Positions 1 to 9,934 of a stretch of DNA of 64,000 bases are shown one piece after another; position 1 is the first letter of the stretch; every line of letters starts with the position of its first letter. The notes beneath the pieces were generated by a model. It searched no databases and was not told the origin of the DNA. It saw nothing but the letters and a program-made list of their open reading frames with translations. The stretch covers positions 3,224,001 through 3,288,000 of the forward strand of contig JAQJVK010000020.1 in the NCBI GenBank assembly GCA_035578135.1, given 5' to 3'. A program made the position numbers and the translations under genes. This stretch comes from Flexamia atlantica. Lineage: Eukaryota > Arthropoda > Insecta > Hemiptera > Cicadellidae.

Positions 1-1
1 G

Positions 2-52
2 AAAAGAACACTTCGCAAAGTAGATGAAGTTCCAGTTAATGATACTGTATAG
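2..52 (+). CDS. Possible 3' end of a plus-strand ORF cut by the window edge
   Basis: The frame starting at base 2 is open for 16 codons and ends with TAG at 50-52, just before the stop of the minus-strand protease at 62. Convergent genes ending this close would be normal in a compact virus-like element, and the major capsid gene is missing from the window, so it could lie here. Sixteen codons cannot prove coding, and the identity is unknown. Confidence 0.2.
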   Translation, partial: KRTLRKVDEVPVNDTV

Positions 53-61
53 GAAGACATC

Positions 62-505
62 TTAAAGTTGACTAACGCTTTTTGTTAAAAAATCTAAACA
101 TAAATGTCCACAGATTACCGTATCATCAGGTTGCTCTCTTTTATAATTGTATAGTACATTTTTAGCTGTTTTAAAGTAATATTGTAGTTCTTTTGGTGGT
201 GGGAGATTACCAAAACTATCAAAGTAGTAAATAGTTGATCCTAGTTTCTTATAACATACCCAATGAGTGCCTGATCCTTTACTATTATCTAAATTTACTA
301 TTCCGGTTTCATTTTTCCAAATTTTAACAGGTAATGCATCTTTCATAAATACTCCTCTAAAAAATGGAATTTTTAAACAAGAAACATAAGTAATTAATTC
401 TTTATCTGTTAATTCTTTATTTGGAATTAATAATTGTTTTTTTCTGTTTAATACACACGATACGGTCTTAGGTATAATCCTCCTCCTTTTTTTATCATTG
501 ACCAT
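62..505 (-). CDS. Adenain/Ulp1-like cysteine protease of a Polinton-type element (PRO)
   Basis: The 147-residue protein fits the C48-type maturation protease of adenoviruses, Polintons and adintoviruses, which cleaves virion proteins during assembly. The catalytic layout is visible: His81 in THWV, Asp96 in FDSFG, and a CGHLC box with the likely nucleophile Cys132. A Gln at 125 lies in the stretch before it and could help form the oxyanion hole. The length is short but normal for the family. The start at 505 lies inside the end of the upstream PLA2 gene, giving a 58-base overlap in a different frame. No stop or frameshift is seen, so the reading frame is intact. The family call rests on motif order and on the neighbouring ATPase, integrase and polymerase genes. 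Confidence 0.85.
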   Translation of the reverse strand: MVNDKKRRRIIPKTVSCVLNRKKQLLIPNKELTDKELITYVSCLKIPFFRGVFMKDALPVKIWKNETGIVNLDNSKGSGTHWVCYKKLGSTIYYFDSFGNLPPPKELQYYFKTAKNVLYNYKREQPDDTVICGHLCLDFLTKSVSQL

Positions 506-1035
506 ATTGTTTGTTTCTTTTTATTTTTACCTGCGGTGGATCGTCGTTTTCTTCTTATATTTCCTCCACGTTTCTTTGCAGGTTTTCTCCTCCTTTTTCC
601 ACCTCCTTTCTTCTTTCCACCTCCAAACATCGTTTTACCCTTCATTGCTGCTGATACCGCTAAAGCTGCTGCTTTTTCACCGATACTAGCGTCACTGGAT
701 GTTACTCTTTGCCAAGCTTTTTCAGCAAGTGCTCTATCCGCTATTGATCTATTTTTAGTATCTGCAAACTTTGAATATGCTATATCGTGTTGTTTGCAGG
801 CTTGATCAAGTTTATTTATTCCAAGATCTCCTCTAGCAAGTCTTTTTTTCAATTTTGTTCCTGGACCACAATATTGATAACCTCCTGGTAAATGTAGTTC
901 TACAGGTAATAAATCGATAGCTTTGTTAACTATAGCTCCAACCGGCTTAGTAATAAGAGAAAGTGCTGTTGATGCTATTCCTCTTCCTCTCTTTATAACG
1001 TGTCGATTATGACTGATGCGTTGAACTTTCAACAT
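448..1035 (-). CDS. Virion protein with parvovirus-type phospholipase A2 domain and basic tail
   Basis: The protein has 195 residues. Residues about 48-90 carry a secreted-PLA2-like core: a calcium-loop motif YCGPGT (55-60) and the catalytic His-Asp pair in KQHDIAY (His83, Asp84). This is the form found in parvovirus VP1 and in adintovirus/Polinton minor virion proteins, where it is thought to breach the endosomal membrane during entry. Residues about 138-185 are very rich in Gly, Lys and Arg, which suggests DNA or core binding. A short hydrophobic/Ala-rich stretch lies at 122-132. The last 58 bases overlap the protease gene. The frame is intact. The enzymatic role is inferred from motifs only. 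Confidence 0.8.
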   Translation of the reverse strand: MLKVQRISHNRHVIKRGRGIASTALSLITKPVGAIVNKAIDLLPVELHLPGGYQYCGPGTKLKKRLARGDLGINKLDQACKQHDIAYSKFADTKNRSIADRALAEKAWQRVTSSDASIGEKAAALAVSAAMKGKTMFGGGKKKGGGKRRRKPAKKRGGNIRRKRRSTAGKNKKKQTIWSMIKKGGGLYLRPYRVY

Positions 1036-1147
1036 GGTTTTTTATAGTGAAAGGAAATGCCAATACTTGTTTATTTTATAAATTCTTTATAATGAATGAT
1101 GCACTTATCCTTTGACATTGTTTATTTATAATAAACATGTATTTTGT

Positions 1148-2335
1148 TTATGGGTAATAAACTTTTACCCAGTCTTTTGGTAGGATTGTATCCTTTTTAT
1201 CAACATCAACTTGAGCAAATCTTAAATTTCCAGTTTTCATATTTAAAAAATATTTTTCTATAACATTTTTCTTAACCCAATGTAGTTTTTGATCAGCTTT
1301 TATGGGCTTTATCGTATTATAAACATCATATAACACTACACTTAAGAGTCTTATAATGTAATTTACATTAACAGCATCAACAATATCAATAGGGTCATCT
1401 AAGCTAGTCAATCGCAAGTTTTGACAATGAAAAAACTTTTTGTGTTTTTCTGTTCTTAAGCATCTTTCACGCCATTCTTTTAATCTAACTGCATCACTGT
1501 CATTTACTCCCATTCCAACATTAAATAGTGGTCTTTCTTTACAATCAAAGCCTTGTTGACCAAGTCTTGATGAAATTTCTTTTAATGCAGGAACTTGTCC
1601 AATTGTTGCTACATCAACATCATTCAACCCTTCTTTAACATTAGTAATTATTTTTGCATCCGCATCCCATTTGTTATTGTTTAATTTCATTATTTGACTT
1701 ATTGTAGCTGCATCTGATTTTGCAGTTCCCTCCTTAACGTTAGTTAACACTTTATTTTTGCAATCAATTGACTTAATATCATGTGTAATACAATGATCTG
1801 TAACATATTGAAGGTTTACCGCATCTTTCATATCTTTAGGGTCTCCAATGTCGTGTATTACAAAGTTGTAAAAGGAAAATTTATCTGTTTTTTCAGGTAT
1901 GACTGAATGTAAATACTTTTTGGTAACTGAATCTTGATCATTAACAGGATCTGCTATATTGGCTATTCTAAGATCTTTTGCATCATATGCTTTATTATTA
2001 CTTTTAGGATCATATCTTAAGGTTTGGTTTATGTACCACATTAAATATTCTTTATTTACCGAATCATTCTTATCTATTGGTTTTGGAAGATTTGCAATTC
2101 TATAAAAATTAGCGTTATACACTTCATTTTGAAGCTTTAAGCTAGGTAATGTTTCACTTTTTAAAGTTTTGAAATTTACTGCATCATTATCATCTTTTGG
2201 ATCATTTACAAACTTTAAACGTTTGTTACTTATATCATAATCTCCATCGGATGTTAGTGGTAAACCACCTCTTTTTCCATAAGATCCTGATTTGCTTCCA
2301 GTTTCGGAATACCGTCCAAACTTATCCACACTCAT
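1148..2335 (-). CDS. Fibre-like structural protein built of phage-tail-fibre-type repeats
   Basis: The protein has 395 residues. From about residue 37 it shows eight repeats of roughly 40 residues, each around a core of the form R-I-x-N-V-x-D-P-x-D-x-x-D-A-V-x-x-x-Y-L. Clear copies end in DAVNFKTL, DSVNKEYL, DSVTKKYL, DAVNLQYV, DAATISQI, DVATIGQV, DAVRLKEW and DAVNVNYI. This pattern is well known from shafts of tailed-phage fibres and related trimeric spikes, so a receptor-binding or vertex fibre is the likely role (inference). The N-terminal 25 residues are Gly/Ser/Lys rich and could anchor to the capsid. The C-terminal 60 residues leave the repeat and may be the head. The gene sits between the PLA2 gene and the DUF8207-like gene, on the same strand as both, and is intact. 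Confidence 0.6.
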   Translation of the reverse strand: MSVDKFGRYSETGSKSGSYGKRGGLPLTSDGDYDISNKRLKFVNDPKDDNDAVNFKTLKSETLPSLKLQNEVYNANFYRIANLPKPIDKNDSVNKEYLMWYINQTLRYDPKSNNKAYDAKDLRIANIADPVNDQDSVTKKYLHSVIPEKTDKFSFYNFVIHDIGDPKDMKDAVNLQYVTDHCITHDIKSIDCKNKVLTNVKEGTAKSDAATISQIMKLNNNKWDADAKIITNVKEGLNDVDVATIGQVPALKEISSRLGQQGFDCKERPLFNVGMGVNDSDAVRLKEWRERCLRTEKHKKFFHCQNLRLTSLDDPIDIVDAVNVNYIIRLLSVVLYDVYNTIKPIKADQKLHWVKKNVIEKYFLNMKTGNLRFAQVDVDKKDTILPKDWVKVYYP

Positions 2336-2387
2336 GGTTATACTGAATGTTTAATCGGTTATGCTTGTATTCTATATACTCATATTT

Positions 2388-3428
2388 TTATGCAATTACT
2401 CCTCGATTTCGCAATTCGCCGACCAAAGCTACCCATTCGTTTTCTAAACCGCTATGTCCGGCTTGTTTTGCTTCATATATCAACTTCATTCTATCAACCA
2501 ATTTGTTTATATCGTTGTAGTATATTAAATTAGTATCATACAAGTTTTTCAATAATCCTTTTCCTGATAAACTTGATTGATTTGTTTTTCTCCTTTTATG
2601 TAAAATATTTATTTCAGCAGAAGATAATGATTTTCTTTTTATGGGTGCCCTTCTTTTTGGTGGGAAAAGTTTAGCAATAATAGTTTTATATTTTTCTGAT
2701 TTATTTCTATAAACATTGAAATTTTTAGAATAATTTTTCTTATGCGCATTTGTATCCTCCAATATTTGTTTAAAAATGTTTAAATCCTTTTTAGTGTATT
2801 TATTAGGTTTCGGTTTAAAAATAAGTTCAAACAATCCTTTTGTACCTTTGTATTGTTTATTATTTATAATAATATTGTCATGTTCGTCTACATCAAGCTT
2901 GCTATCTCCAATCATTAGGCCATTTTCTTCTATTCTAGCACCAAAAGTATGATACTTTCGAGTTGGTTGTGCAGAATGTAACATTTTTAATACAAATTGT
3001 CTTGCAAGCGGCCCTTTATACGCAATATCCGAGCCCAATTTGCTCAAGTTGGATGGATTAATAGGCTCTTCTTCTTCTTGTTGTTCTTCGCTTGTAGAAA
3101 GACCTTCTTTTTCTGTTAAAACATCCGTTTCTTCACCTAGTTCGCTTTCTTCTTCAGTTGTTTCTCCTTGTTGCGTAAAACTTGTATCACCTTCATATTC
3201 TTCTTTTTGTTCAAATTTTGAAATGGGTAAAATAGCATCTCCGGAAAAATTAAATGTTGAAGGTGTAACATTTTGCCCCAATTGTTTTAATGGCTCAGTA
3301 ATAGGTTTAAATGTTGATTCCAGAAATTTCTCTCTTTCACTTATTCCTAATCTTAACGCTCTGTTTTTATGTCTAATAGAATCACTAAGTGATTTTATTT
3401 CTTTTAATAGCTTTTCCTGATTAACCAT
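2388..3428 (-). CDS. DUF8207-like Polinton-associated protein of unknown function
   Basis: The protein has 346 residues in three parts. The N-terminal coiled-coil-like stretch (1-40) is Lys/Glu/Leu rich. An acidic low-complexity linker (about 75-125) is full of Glu, Ser and Thr. The conserved C-terminal half contains a block around YTKKDLNIFKQILEDTNAHK and ends with a block around DINKLVDRMKL...AGHSGLENE. I recall this C-terminal layout from uncharacterised arthropod proteins grouped as DUF8207, which often sit beside Polinton genes. A basic KR-rich patch (about 254-280) could be a nuclear signal. The biochemical role is unknown. The frame is intact, and the start at 3428 is the only good ATG before a stop. 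Confidence 0.55.
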   Translation of the reverse strand: MVNQEKLLKEIKSLSDSIRHKNRALRLGISEREKFLESTFKPITEPLKQLGQNVTPSTFNFSGDAILPISKFEQKEEYEGDTSFTQQGETTEEESELGEETDVLTEKEGLSTSEEQQEEEEPINPSNLSKLGSDIAYKGPLARQFVLKMLHSAQPTRKYHTFGARIEENGLMIGDSKLDVDEHDNIIINNKQYKGTKGLFELIFKPKPNKYTKKDLNIFKQILEDTNAHKKNYSKNFNVYRNKSEKYKTIIAKLFPPKRRAPIKRKSLSSAEINILHKRRKTNQSSLSGKGLLKNLYDTNLIYYNDINKLVDRMKLIYEAKQAGHSGLENEWVALVGELRNRGVIA

Positions 3429-3465
3429 GTTTACACCATGGAGACTTGGACGATAATGTTGTTAA

Positions 3466-4173
3466 TTAATGTATTAAAACAAATTTATCAAAACCTATGC
3501 GGTAACGACCATCTGTTATAGCTTTATCTTTTATAATTACCAAAAATCCATATTTTTCCGCCCAAGCTTTTCCACAAAGCTCTTTGAATTTATCAAATGA
3601 CATATCAGCATTTACATGATCGTTGTATATATGTTTTAGGTTTGTATCGTCTTGTTTGAATAAAACTAAAATATTTGCATTGTCTCTAATTAGTTGTTTT
3701 GGAATTTTGCTATATGTTTGTCCGATATATATGCTATCAATATTATTATGTCTTCCCATGGCAAAATAGTTTCTAATAGTATCATGATTTTCACTAGATA
3801 CATCATCAAATACAAATACAGAATACGGCTTAGCCTGGTCTGGTTGCATAACACTGTCACTAGCATTAAATTTGTAATAGTTAACATCAGGCACATCAGT
3901 CAGGATCTTTTCCAACAATTGATACTTTGGTTGATGTAAGGACTTTGAAAAAATATATAGGTTATTAAATCGCAATCCTTTTGTGTTTGTAATTAAGTTA
4001 AACACAACGTTAGTTTTGCCACAGTTTGAAGGACCGCTTACTATACATCGTACAGTGTTTGGAAATAAACTGCCGTGTTTACCATTGTTGATTTTAACGT
4101 TATCTACAGTTAAATCATCAATGTTATTAGTATTAAATTTATCTTTATGGTGAACAATCTCCATCTTATTCAA
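3466..4173 (-). CDS. FtsK/HerA-type (A32-like) genome-packaging ATPase
   Basis: The protein has 235 residues, the usual size for Polinton and virophage packaging ATPases, which pump DNA into the capsid. The Walker A motif GPSNCGKT is at residues 47-54 after a beta strand (VRCIVS). Walker B, SVFVFDD, is at 118-124. A downstream block GQTYSKIPKQLIRDNANI (151-168) has the family's sensor-like Gln and Arg. The gene lies between the integrase and the DUF8207-like gene on the same strand, with short gaps of 30 and 37 bases, which supports co-transcription. No break is seen. Confidence 0.88.
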   Translation of the reverse strand: MNKMEIVHHKDKFNTNNIDDLTVDNVKINNGKHGSLFPNTVRCIVSGPSNCGKTNVVFNLITNTKGLRFNNLYIFSKSLHQPKYQLLEKILTDVPDVNYYKFNASDSVMQPDQAKPYSVFVFDDVSSENHDTIRNYFAMGRHNNIDSIYIGQTYSKIPKQLIRDNANILVLFKQDDTNLKHIYNDHVNADMSFDKFKELCGKAWAEKYGFLVIIKDKAITDGRYRIGFDKFVLIH

Positions 4174-4203
4174 AGGCTGAAGAATAAATAAGTTGATTTA
4201 TAA

Positions 4204-5142
4204 CTAAATCAAATCTTTTATAGGTATCCACGAATCTTCAGTTTTGTCAAACCCCAACCAACGTACTTTAACTTGGTCTTTTTTCCTTTGCAACACCTTT
4301 TCAACAAGATAGACATCACCTACTGTTGACTTTAACAATTCATGTCCGTAAAAACCGCCTTGTAACAAATTTCCTTTGTTATCTTTTAAAATATAAGTTT
4401 CCGGTACAGTAGGTTGTACTTTATACACTGTAAAAACTTCGTTTGTCCAATTGGGCAGGTATTTCTTAGTAAACACTCCTTTGTATTTACTAATTCGAAC
4501 TTTATCATTTACATTAAATTTTCTTGGTTTTTTTTGTTCCGCTTTTGGCTGTGTATTCTTTTTAATTCGTTGTAAAACTAGTTTAGCGTTTTTCTTATTC
4601 ACTTTGTTAGGTGCCATACCGATAGTTCTATGAAACTTGTTGTTGTAATCGCTTATTAATTTTGGTAAGATATCAACCCATACGTAAGAACCTCTTTTCG
4701 AAAACATTTTATACATTGCACCTTTTAAGGTTCTATTAAATCTTTCAATTATAGCTGCCTTTTTCTCAGAATTTGTAGAATAATGATTTATCTTATATTT
4801 TTTCATTAACAATGCAAAAGGTTTATTAAAAAATTCTTTCCCATCATCAGTTTGTAAATGTTTAATTTTATTTTTATCTCTTTTTATAGCTACTTCCATA
4901 GCTTTTGTTATGCTGTTACCGGTTTTGTCTTTTAATGGCAAAGCATCTGCAACTTTAGTAAAACAATTAATAATCGTAAGTATGTATCTAAATCCTTTAT
5001 TTATTTTACTATGCGGTTGCATTTCAATTAAATCTGCTTGATATAAATCATTTATTCCTTTTACAACAGTATTTCTTCGTGGAAACTTTATTCTTGCAGG
5101 TTTATGAAGTTCATTAACAATCTTTTCCTTTAACTCTGTCAT
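4204..5142 (-). CDS. Retroviral-type DDE integrase with C-terminal chromodomain
   Basis: The protein has 312 residues. The rve core shows Asp37 (YQADLIEM), Asp99 (HLQTDDGKEF) and Glu133 (KKAAIIERFN), the three metal-binding acids that catalyse strand transfer. A basic linker (about 185-215) leads to an SH3-like region and then a chromodomain at about 277-312 (DVYLVEKVL ... VRWLGF ... DSWIP). This rve-plus-chromo build is typical of Polinton/Maverick integrases and probably targets modified histones. The usual N-terminal zinc-binding HHCC part is short or absent from the ATG at 5142; the true start could be upstream, but an in-frame hairpin region lies there. The catalytic frame is intact. Confidence 0.88.
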   Translation of the reverse strand: MTELKEKIVNELHKPARIKFPRRNTVVKGINDLYQADLIEMQPHSKINKGFRYILTIINCFTKVADALPLKDKTGNSITKAMEVAIKRDKNKIKHLQTDDGKEFFNKPFALLMKKYKINHYSTNSEKKAAIIERFNRTLKGAMYKMFSKRGSYVWVDILPKLISDYNNKFHRTIGMAPNKVNKKNAKLVLQRIKKNTQPKAEQKKPRKFNVNDKVRISKYKGVFTKKYLPNWTNEVFTVYKVQPTVPETYILKDNKGNLLQGGFYGHELLKSTVGDVYLVEKVLQRKKDQVKVRWLGFDKTEDSWIPIKDLI

Positions 5143-5230
5143 GATGTTTTTACTAACAAAGTCAAGTTAGTATTGAGTGTTTCTTTTTCTGCATCCGCTT
5201 TTATAGGTAAGGTCATTTCAACATATTTTT

Positions 5231-5276
5231 AAAAAAGGGAAAATCACAGCGAGCATGCTGTGATTTCCCCTTTTTT
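5231..5276 (-). terminator. Long perfect-type hairpin between polymerase and integrase genes
   Basis: Two 20-base arms (5231-5250 and 5257-5276) pair with one mismatch around a 6-base loop. The hairpin lies just 3' of the polymerase gene and 5' of the integrase gene on the minus strand. A transcript end or processing role is inferred. A second strong hairpin lies 3' of the small ORFs at 18457-18491. Confidence 0.5.
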
Positions 5277-5318
5277 TTCTTTTTTCTTTTTTTTCTTTTT
5301 TTTCTTTTTTTTCTTTTT
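5271..5318. repeat. T8-10/C simple repeat
   Basis: A run of T tracts, each broken by a single C about every 9-10 bases, joins the hairpin to the end of the polymerase gene. It reads as an A-rich tract on the coding strand. Confidence 0.8.
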
Positions 5319-8300
5319 ACTCATTGATAGGATTGAGAGAATAGTGGCCGAATGGTAGAGTGTGAATTTTGTCTGGAAGAATGTGTCGTTTGTCATCATT
5401 GGAGCAGAGTGCTTTTTTTACTTCTGTTACGCTGTACAGGTGATGGTTGAAACTTCTGATGGTGTTGAATTTTGCAGTTATAGTCGTTTCTTCAAATAAG
5501 CATTGCTTGTAGTGTTCGAAATTTACATTCTTCTTAAGATACAAACTTTTTACACCCTTGGCTTTTTTAATTACATTGTTTTCTTCTTTATGCAATTGTA
5601 GTGAATACAATTTTGACATTAGTGCAATAAGTTCTTTTAGTAAAATTCCATTTGCTTCGTCTTTAAATTTTCCAAGTTTCTTTTTGTTCCGATCATTGTC
5701 ATAATTTAAATGATCTTTTGGATAGTCACTAAAATCAAATTCATTTTTGTGAACAAATGTTCGAAGATCCAAATACATATCTTCAGTAAGAATCCAGTAG
5801 ATGAAAGCGTCCGTGTCCATGTAGGCGATTCCGATGTTATCTCTACCGTAGAAGGCAACCATTTTGTTGTAGTGGAAATCATACATATGGGTTTTGGAAA
5901 TATCCAAGATTGACATTCCAACGTACAACGGACGATCCATTTTCACGCTTGTCTTCTTCATAGATACTGCTACAAGGTTTTCATTGATGATAACGGATGT
6001 TCCAAAGTTTGGTTTTTGTACAAGTTTTTCTAGTTTTATAGGATCTGTAATTAATTTAACATTTTTGTGTTTTCTTTTGTTTTCCAATGTTTTTCTAAAT
6101 ATCGCATTATTCATTAATTTTAAAAAATCCTTTTGAAATGTTGATGTTGCAGCTGCTCTTCTTCTGGTGTTTGAATCAATGTACGGTTTTAACCAGCATG
6201 ATTGGGAAAATTTTAAAACTCTATGAATTTTGGTTATACGTAAACCCAATTGGAGTGCTTGTTGAACAACCCAAAAGTGAGCTACGTATCTTTGTTTATT
6301 TTCAAGAGTCATCATTAATTTTGGATGTTTGCCAATTGGTGAAACTTGTGTTTTTGCAAGGAGCGGAAGATCGTAATGAAGATCGTGCAAGTGTTCTGGA
6401 TATTCAAAGTCACAGTACATATTGGATATATGTATCCGGTGTCTCCGTCTTTTGAAATTTGTGTAATATCACCAATAGAGTCTGGATTAACCCATTCAAA
6501 GTTTCCAAAAGGAAGTGGATTAGACATGGCCCATCCGTATAAATTGTTGGCATCGAAATATCCTAAGAACACTGATGGTTTTTCTTTATCGTAGTTTGGA
6601 AGATATTTGTTGTTAGCTTTAACATGTCTAGTAACACTTTGGGTCAATCCACCTCTAACGCCCGATTCGATCATCAACACCATGTCAATATCGGTTAATA
6701 ATTGAAGGTTGCACTTTGTTTCTTTTAGCATAGCTTGCCAAGCTAGTCCTGGAGAAGTATAAGAATGAAGAGGGTCTAATCCGTAGGCTTCAAAGCAAGT
6801 GTTTCTAAATTCTTCCATCACATCGCAGAGAAGGGTCACATCAAGTTTTACATAAAAGTCAGAATAATCTCCCAGAGTGTTCATTTCCAATTCGTCCCAA
6901 ACTCTGCATGCGTGTTGATAGTCTTCAGGTGAAATGTCCGAATCGGTAAGTTTACTTTTAAATGCTTCTGGTGGAGGAAGTGATGTTTCTTGAAATTTAT
7001 GTAGTCCATCGATGTAATCATACGGGAAAACTCCTTTCCGAAGAACCAAATCCATTTTTTCTGCAGGTACAATTTTGCTTGTTTCTATTAAATTTTCTCT
7101 TCTTAAATTTTCAGAAAGTTTCATTAGACTGGAAGGCATAAATCTAAATGAATCAACAAATCTAAGTTTAATTTTGCCCACCTTTTTTGAAAAGCTTATA
7201 AAGTTTTCCATAGTTTATGCCAAAACATCTATTTCACCGTTGTCTCTTGCTAATTCGGGAATGATAAAATGTCCATCGTATCCACTAAGATTGTGAAAAA
7301 CCACAGGAATAAAAGTAGTTGATGTTACATCCGTTGCAAGCTGCACCTCTGTAGGCTCCTGTCAGATGGTCATGGTCGCGAACTTTAACTTTAGTTTCTG
7401 TAAATTGATTGTTACACAAATAGCATGTTGTTGCTGAATCATAAAGATGAAGTTCTTCCGGCGTCATAGGTGACATAGGAACCACATTGCTATACATTGC
7501 TTCCACTTTCCCGGCGATGTTGTATAAATCATCAACAAAGTATCGAGCTGCTTCTTCTCCACGATAGATCTTCGGTGTAGATGTCAAACCATATTCTTGA
7601 AGATGTTCTTCAGACAGAGTGGATTTTACTATTAAACAGTAGCTGTTTGGTTTGTGAAGTTGATACTTTGTTCTGCTGGTATTTTCCTCTCCTTCTTCTT
7701 GTTCAAGTGGAAGCAATGAAGATTCAAAATCTGCATACACTACAACGGGAATTCTGTATTGTTGGATAACTTTGTCAAATTTTACTTGAGATCTTCTAGG
7801 GTGTGGTAATTTAATTCTTACTTCATAGTTTCCACTGCATAGTCTTTGATGTTCCGTCAGCCATTCTGAACCTCCTCTTCTCAAAGGTTTGTTTACAAAA
7901 CAGAAACATCTTTTACAAGTGGTTTTTCCTTCTTTACGTTTTGATAACTGTTTGCAAACTAGAGCTTCAAAATCTTTAATATATACATAATGTGAAATAT
8001 CACCTTTTGTTATTAATAATAAATCAGTATGATCTCTGCGTTCGGTAGGTGTTATACGTAAGGGGTAAACATTGTTGGATGAATCCAAGCCAAAGATGTT
8101 TACAGATGCAAAAGGATTTTTCTTTTCAAATTTTGATATGTCTTGAATTGAAACAGGGTAACTCATGCCTTGAAAATTATAGTTATGGTAAACCTCATTG
8201 TATGCTCTACTCGGTCGTTCCGCATGATTTCTTATATATTTTGCAAGCATTGCATACTTGAAACATTCAGCATCTTTATTTTGAACATTAATACAGGAAT

Positions 8301-8985
8301 TGGTGTCTTGAATTTTCTTTGGCAATTCAATATGACTACTACCTCTCATTCCATATCCATGTTTATGAACTCTTACATCTAAGCTTGTTATACTTAACAA
8401 ACTCCATCCAGAACCTCTTCCTTCATGTTCTTGTAATTTTGTTAAAAGTTCTTCAAAACAATCATCCACAATTGAGCTTATATCTGATGCAAACATGATG
8501 GTTTTGTTTTTAGTTAAAAATCTTCTTGGTGATGTTTCATTCTGAACATTTGTAAATACTGTATCTAATAATATTCCAAACTTTATAAAATTTAATCTTC
8601 TTAGTTCATTGTTTAATGTTTCTGTTACTAATGTTTTTGCTTTTGAAATAAACTGTGCAAGTTGCAATTGAGCATTGTCAATCTTAAAATGAGTTACTAC
8701 ACTACCTGGTAAGGCTCGGGCGTATAATTCCACATCCAAAGATGGTCCGGGTGCGTATTGAATAACACTTGATCTTGAATTTAGTTGTTGTTGTACGGTA
8801 GCCAGTATTTGATCTAAATCTTCCAAATATTCTTCTTCTGCATTGTTATTTGTTTCTTGGTTTGTTTCTTGGTTTGTTTCTTGGTTTCTTTCTTGGTTTG
8901 TTTCATTGTTATGGTAAACTTCTTTGTGTATTTGTAGTAAAATTTCATCTTCAAAAGATTCTTCGCAACTAATGCAGTAATACAT
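5317..8985 (-). pseudogene. Protein-primed family B DNA polymerase of the Polinton (pPolB), broken
   Basis: This is the replicative polymerase of the element. The first segment (7285-8985, 566 residues) opens with a C2H2-like finger (CISC ... H ... H) and contains the exonuclease I box VVYADFES and a zinc/HNH-like block with RDHDHLTGAYRG. The middle segment (down to about 6430) carries the exonuclease II box FHNLSGYDGHF and polymerase motif A, NNLYGWAM. The last segment (5317 to about 6430, 367 residues) carries motif B, KLMNNAIFRKT, and motif C, MDTDAF. There are three breaks: a frameshift near 7290-7330, an in-frame TAA at 7215-7217, and a frameshift near 6420-6445. Two motif residues also differ from the family norm: Arg replaces Gly in motif B, and Ala replaces Ser after the DTD of motif C. 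Together these point to a dead polymerase in a decaying copy, while the virion genes beside it stay open. Confidence 0.85.
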
Positions 8986-9057
8986 GACGTAGGTGTGCTC
9001 TCCACAAACGTTGCCGTAGTAATGAAAACCACTCTAAAACTCCCCCTATTTATAGCA

Positions 9058-9490
9058 TTACCCCCACCACTTTTTTCTGTATTAAACATAAAAAGTGTAA
9101 ATAACAGTTAAATTTCTTATATTTCAAAACCCCAAAGTATTAAGATTATCCGATGTAAGTTTAAAAAGAAATCCAAGTGTCAAGGTCAAATTATACAAGT
9201 TTAAAAGAATCTTTTTTTCTGTATTAAACACAAAAAGTGTAAATAACTGTTGAACGTTTTATATTTCAAAACCCCTAAGTATTAAGATCATCCAATGTAA
9301 ATTTGAAAAGAAATCTAAGTGTCAAGGTCAAATAATGCAAGTTTTAAAAAAAAATCTTTTTTTCTGTATTAAACACGAAAAGTGTAAATAGCTGCTAAAT
9401 TTTTTATATTTCAAAACCCCTAAGTATTAAGATCATCCAATGTAAGTTTGAAAAGAAATCTAAGTGTCAAGGTCAAATAATGCAAGTTTA
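9058..9490. repeat. Three tandem copies of a ~140-bp AT-rich repeat
   Basis: The phrase TTTTTTCTGTATTAAAC recurs at about 9072, 9209 and 9357. Each time it is followed by the same AAAAGTGTAAATA ... AAAACCCC ... GTCAAGGTCAAAT text. The array starts just upstream of the polymerase ATG. No ORF or known family is recognised. Confidence 0.8.
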
Positions 9491-9934
9491 AAAAATCTTG
9501 TTTAAAGTAAATTTGAAGCAAATGTTTGAAAAACGTTCTAAGTCCTAAAATATTAATTAAGGGGAAGTTTTAACACTTAAAATTTTTACAAGTCCAATGT
9601 AAAGTAAAATAAAGAAATGTTGTTGCTTGTTGGAACAGTAACAAAAGAATGATGGGTTTGAAAAATTTTCTAAGTCCTAAAATATTAATTATTGGGAAGT
9701 TTTAAGACTTAAAATTTTTACAAGTCCAATGTAAGATAAAATAAAGAAAGAAGGGTTGTTGTCTGTTGGAACAGTGGCGAAAGAATAATGGAATTCAAAC
9801 TCGCAGCAAAAAAGAAACTTGATATTGTAAAATAAATGTTGAAGCAAATGTTTGAAAAATTTTCTAAGTCCTAAAGTATTAATTATTGGGAGGTTTTAAC
9901 TCTTAAAACTTTTACAAGTCCAATGTAAAGTAAA
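9491..9934. repeat. Tandem ~150-190-bp repeats leading into the inverted-repeat arm
   Basis: Copies share TTTTCTAAGTCCTAAA, ACTTAAAATTTTTACAAGTC and CTGTTGGAACAGT. The same monomer continues inside the left arm to about 10320 and occurs inverted at 15190-15720. Confidence 0.75.
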
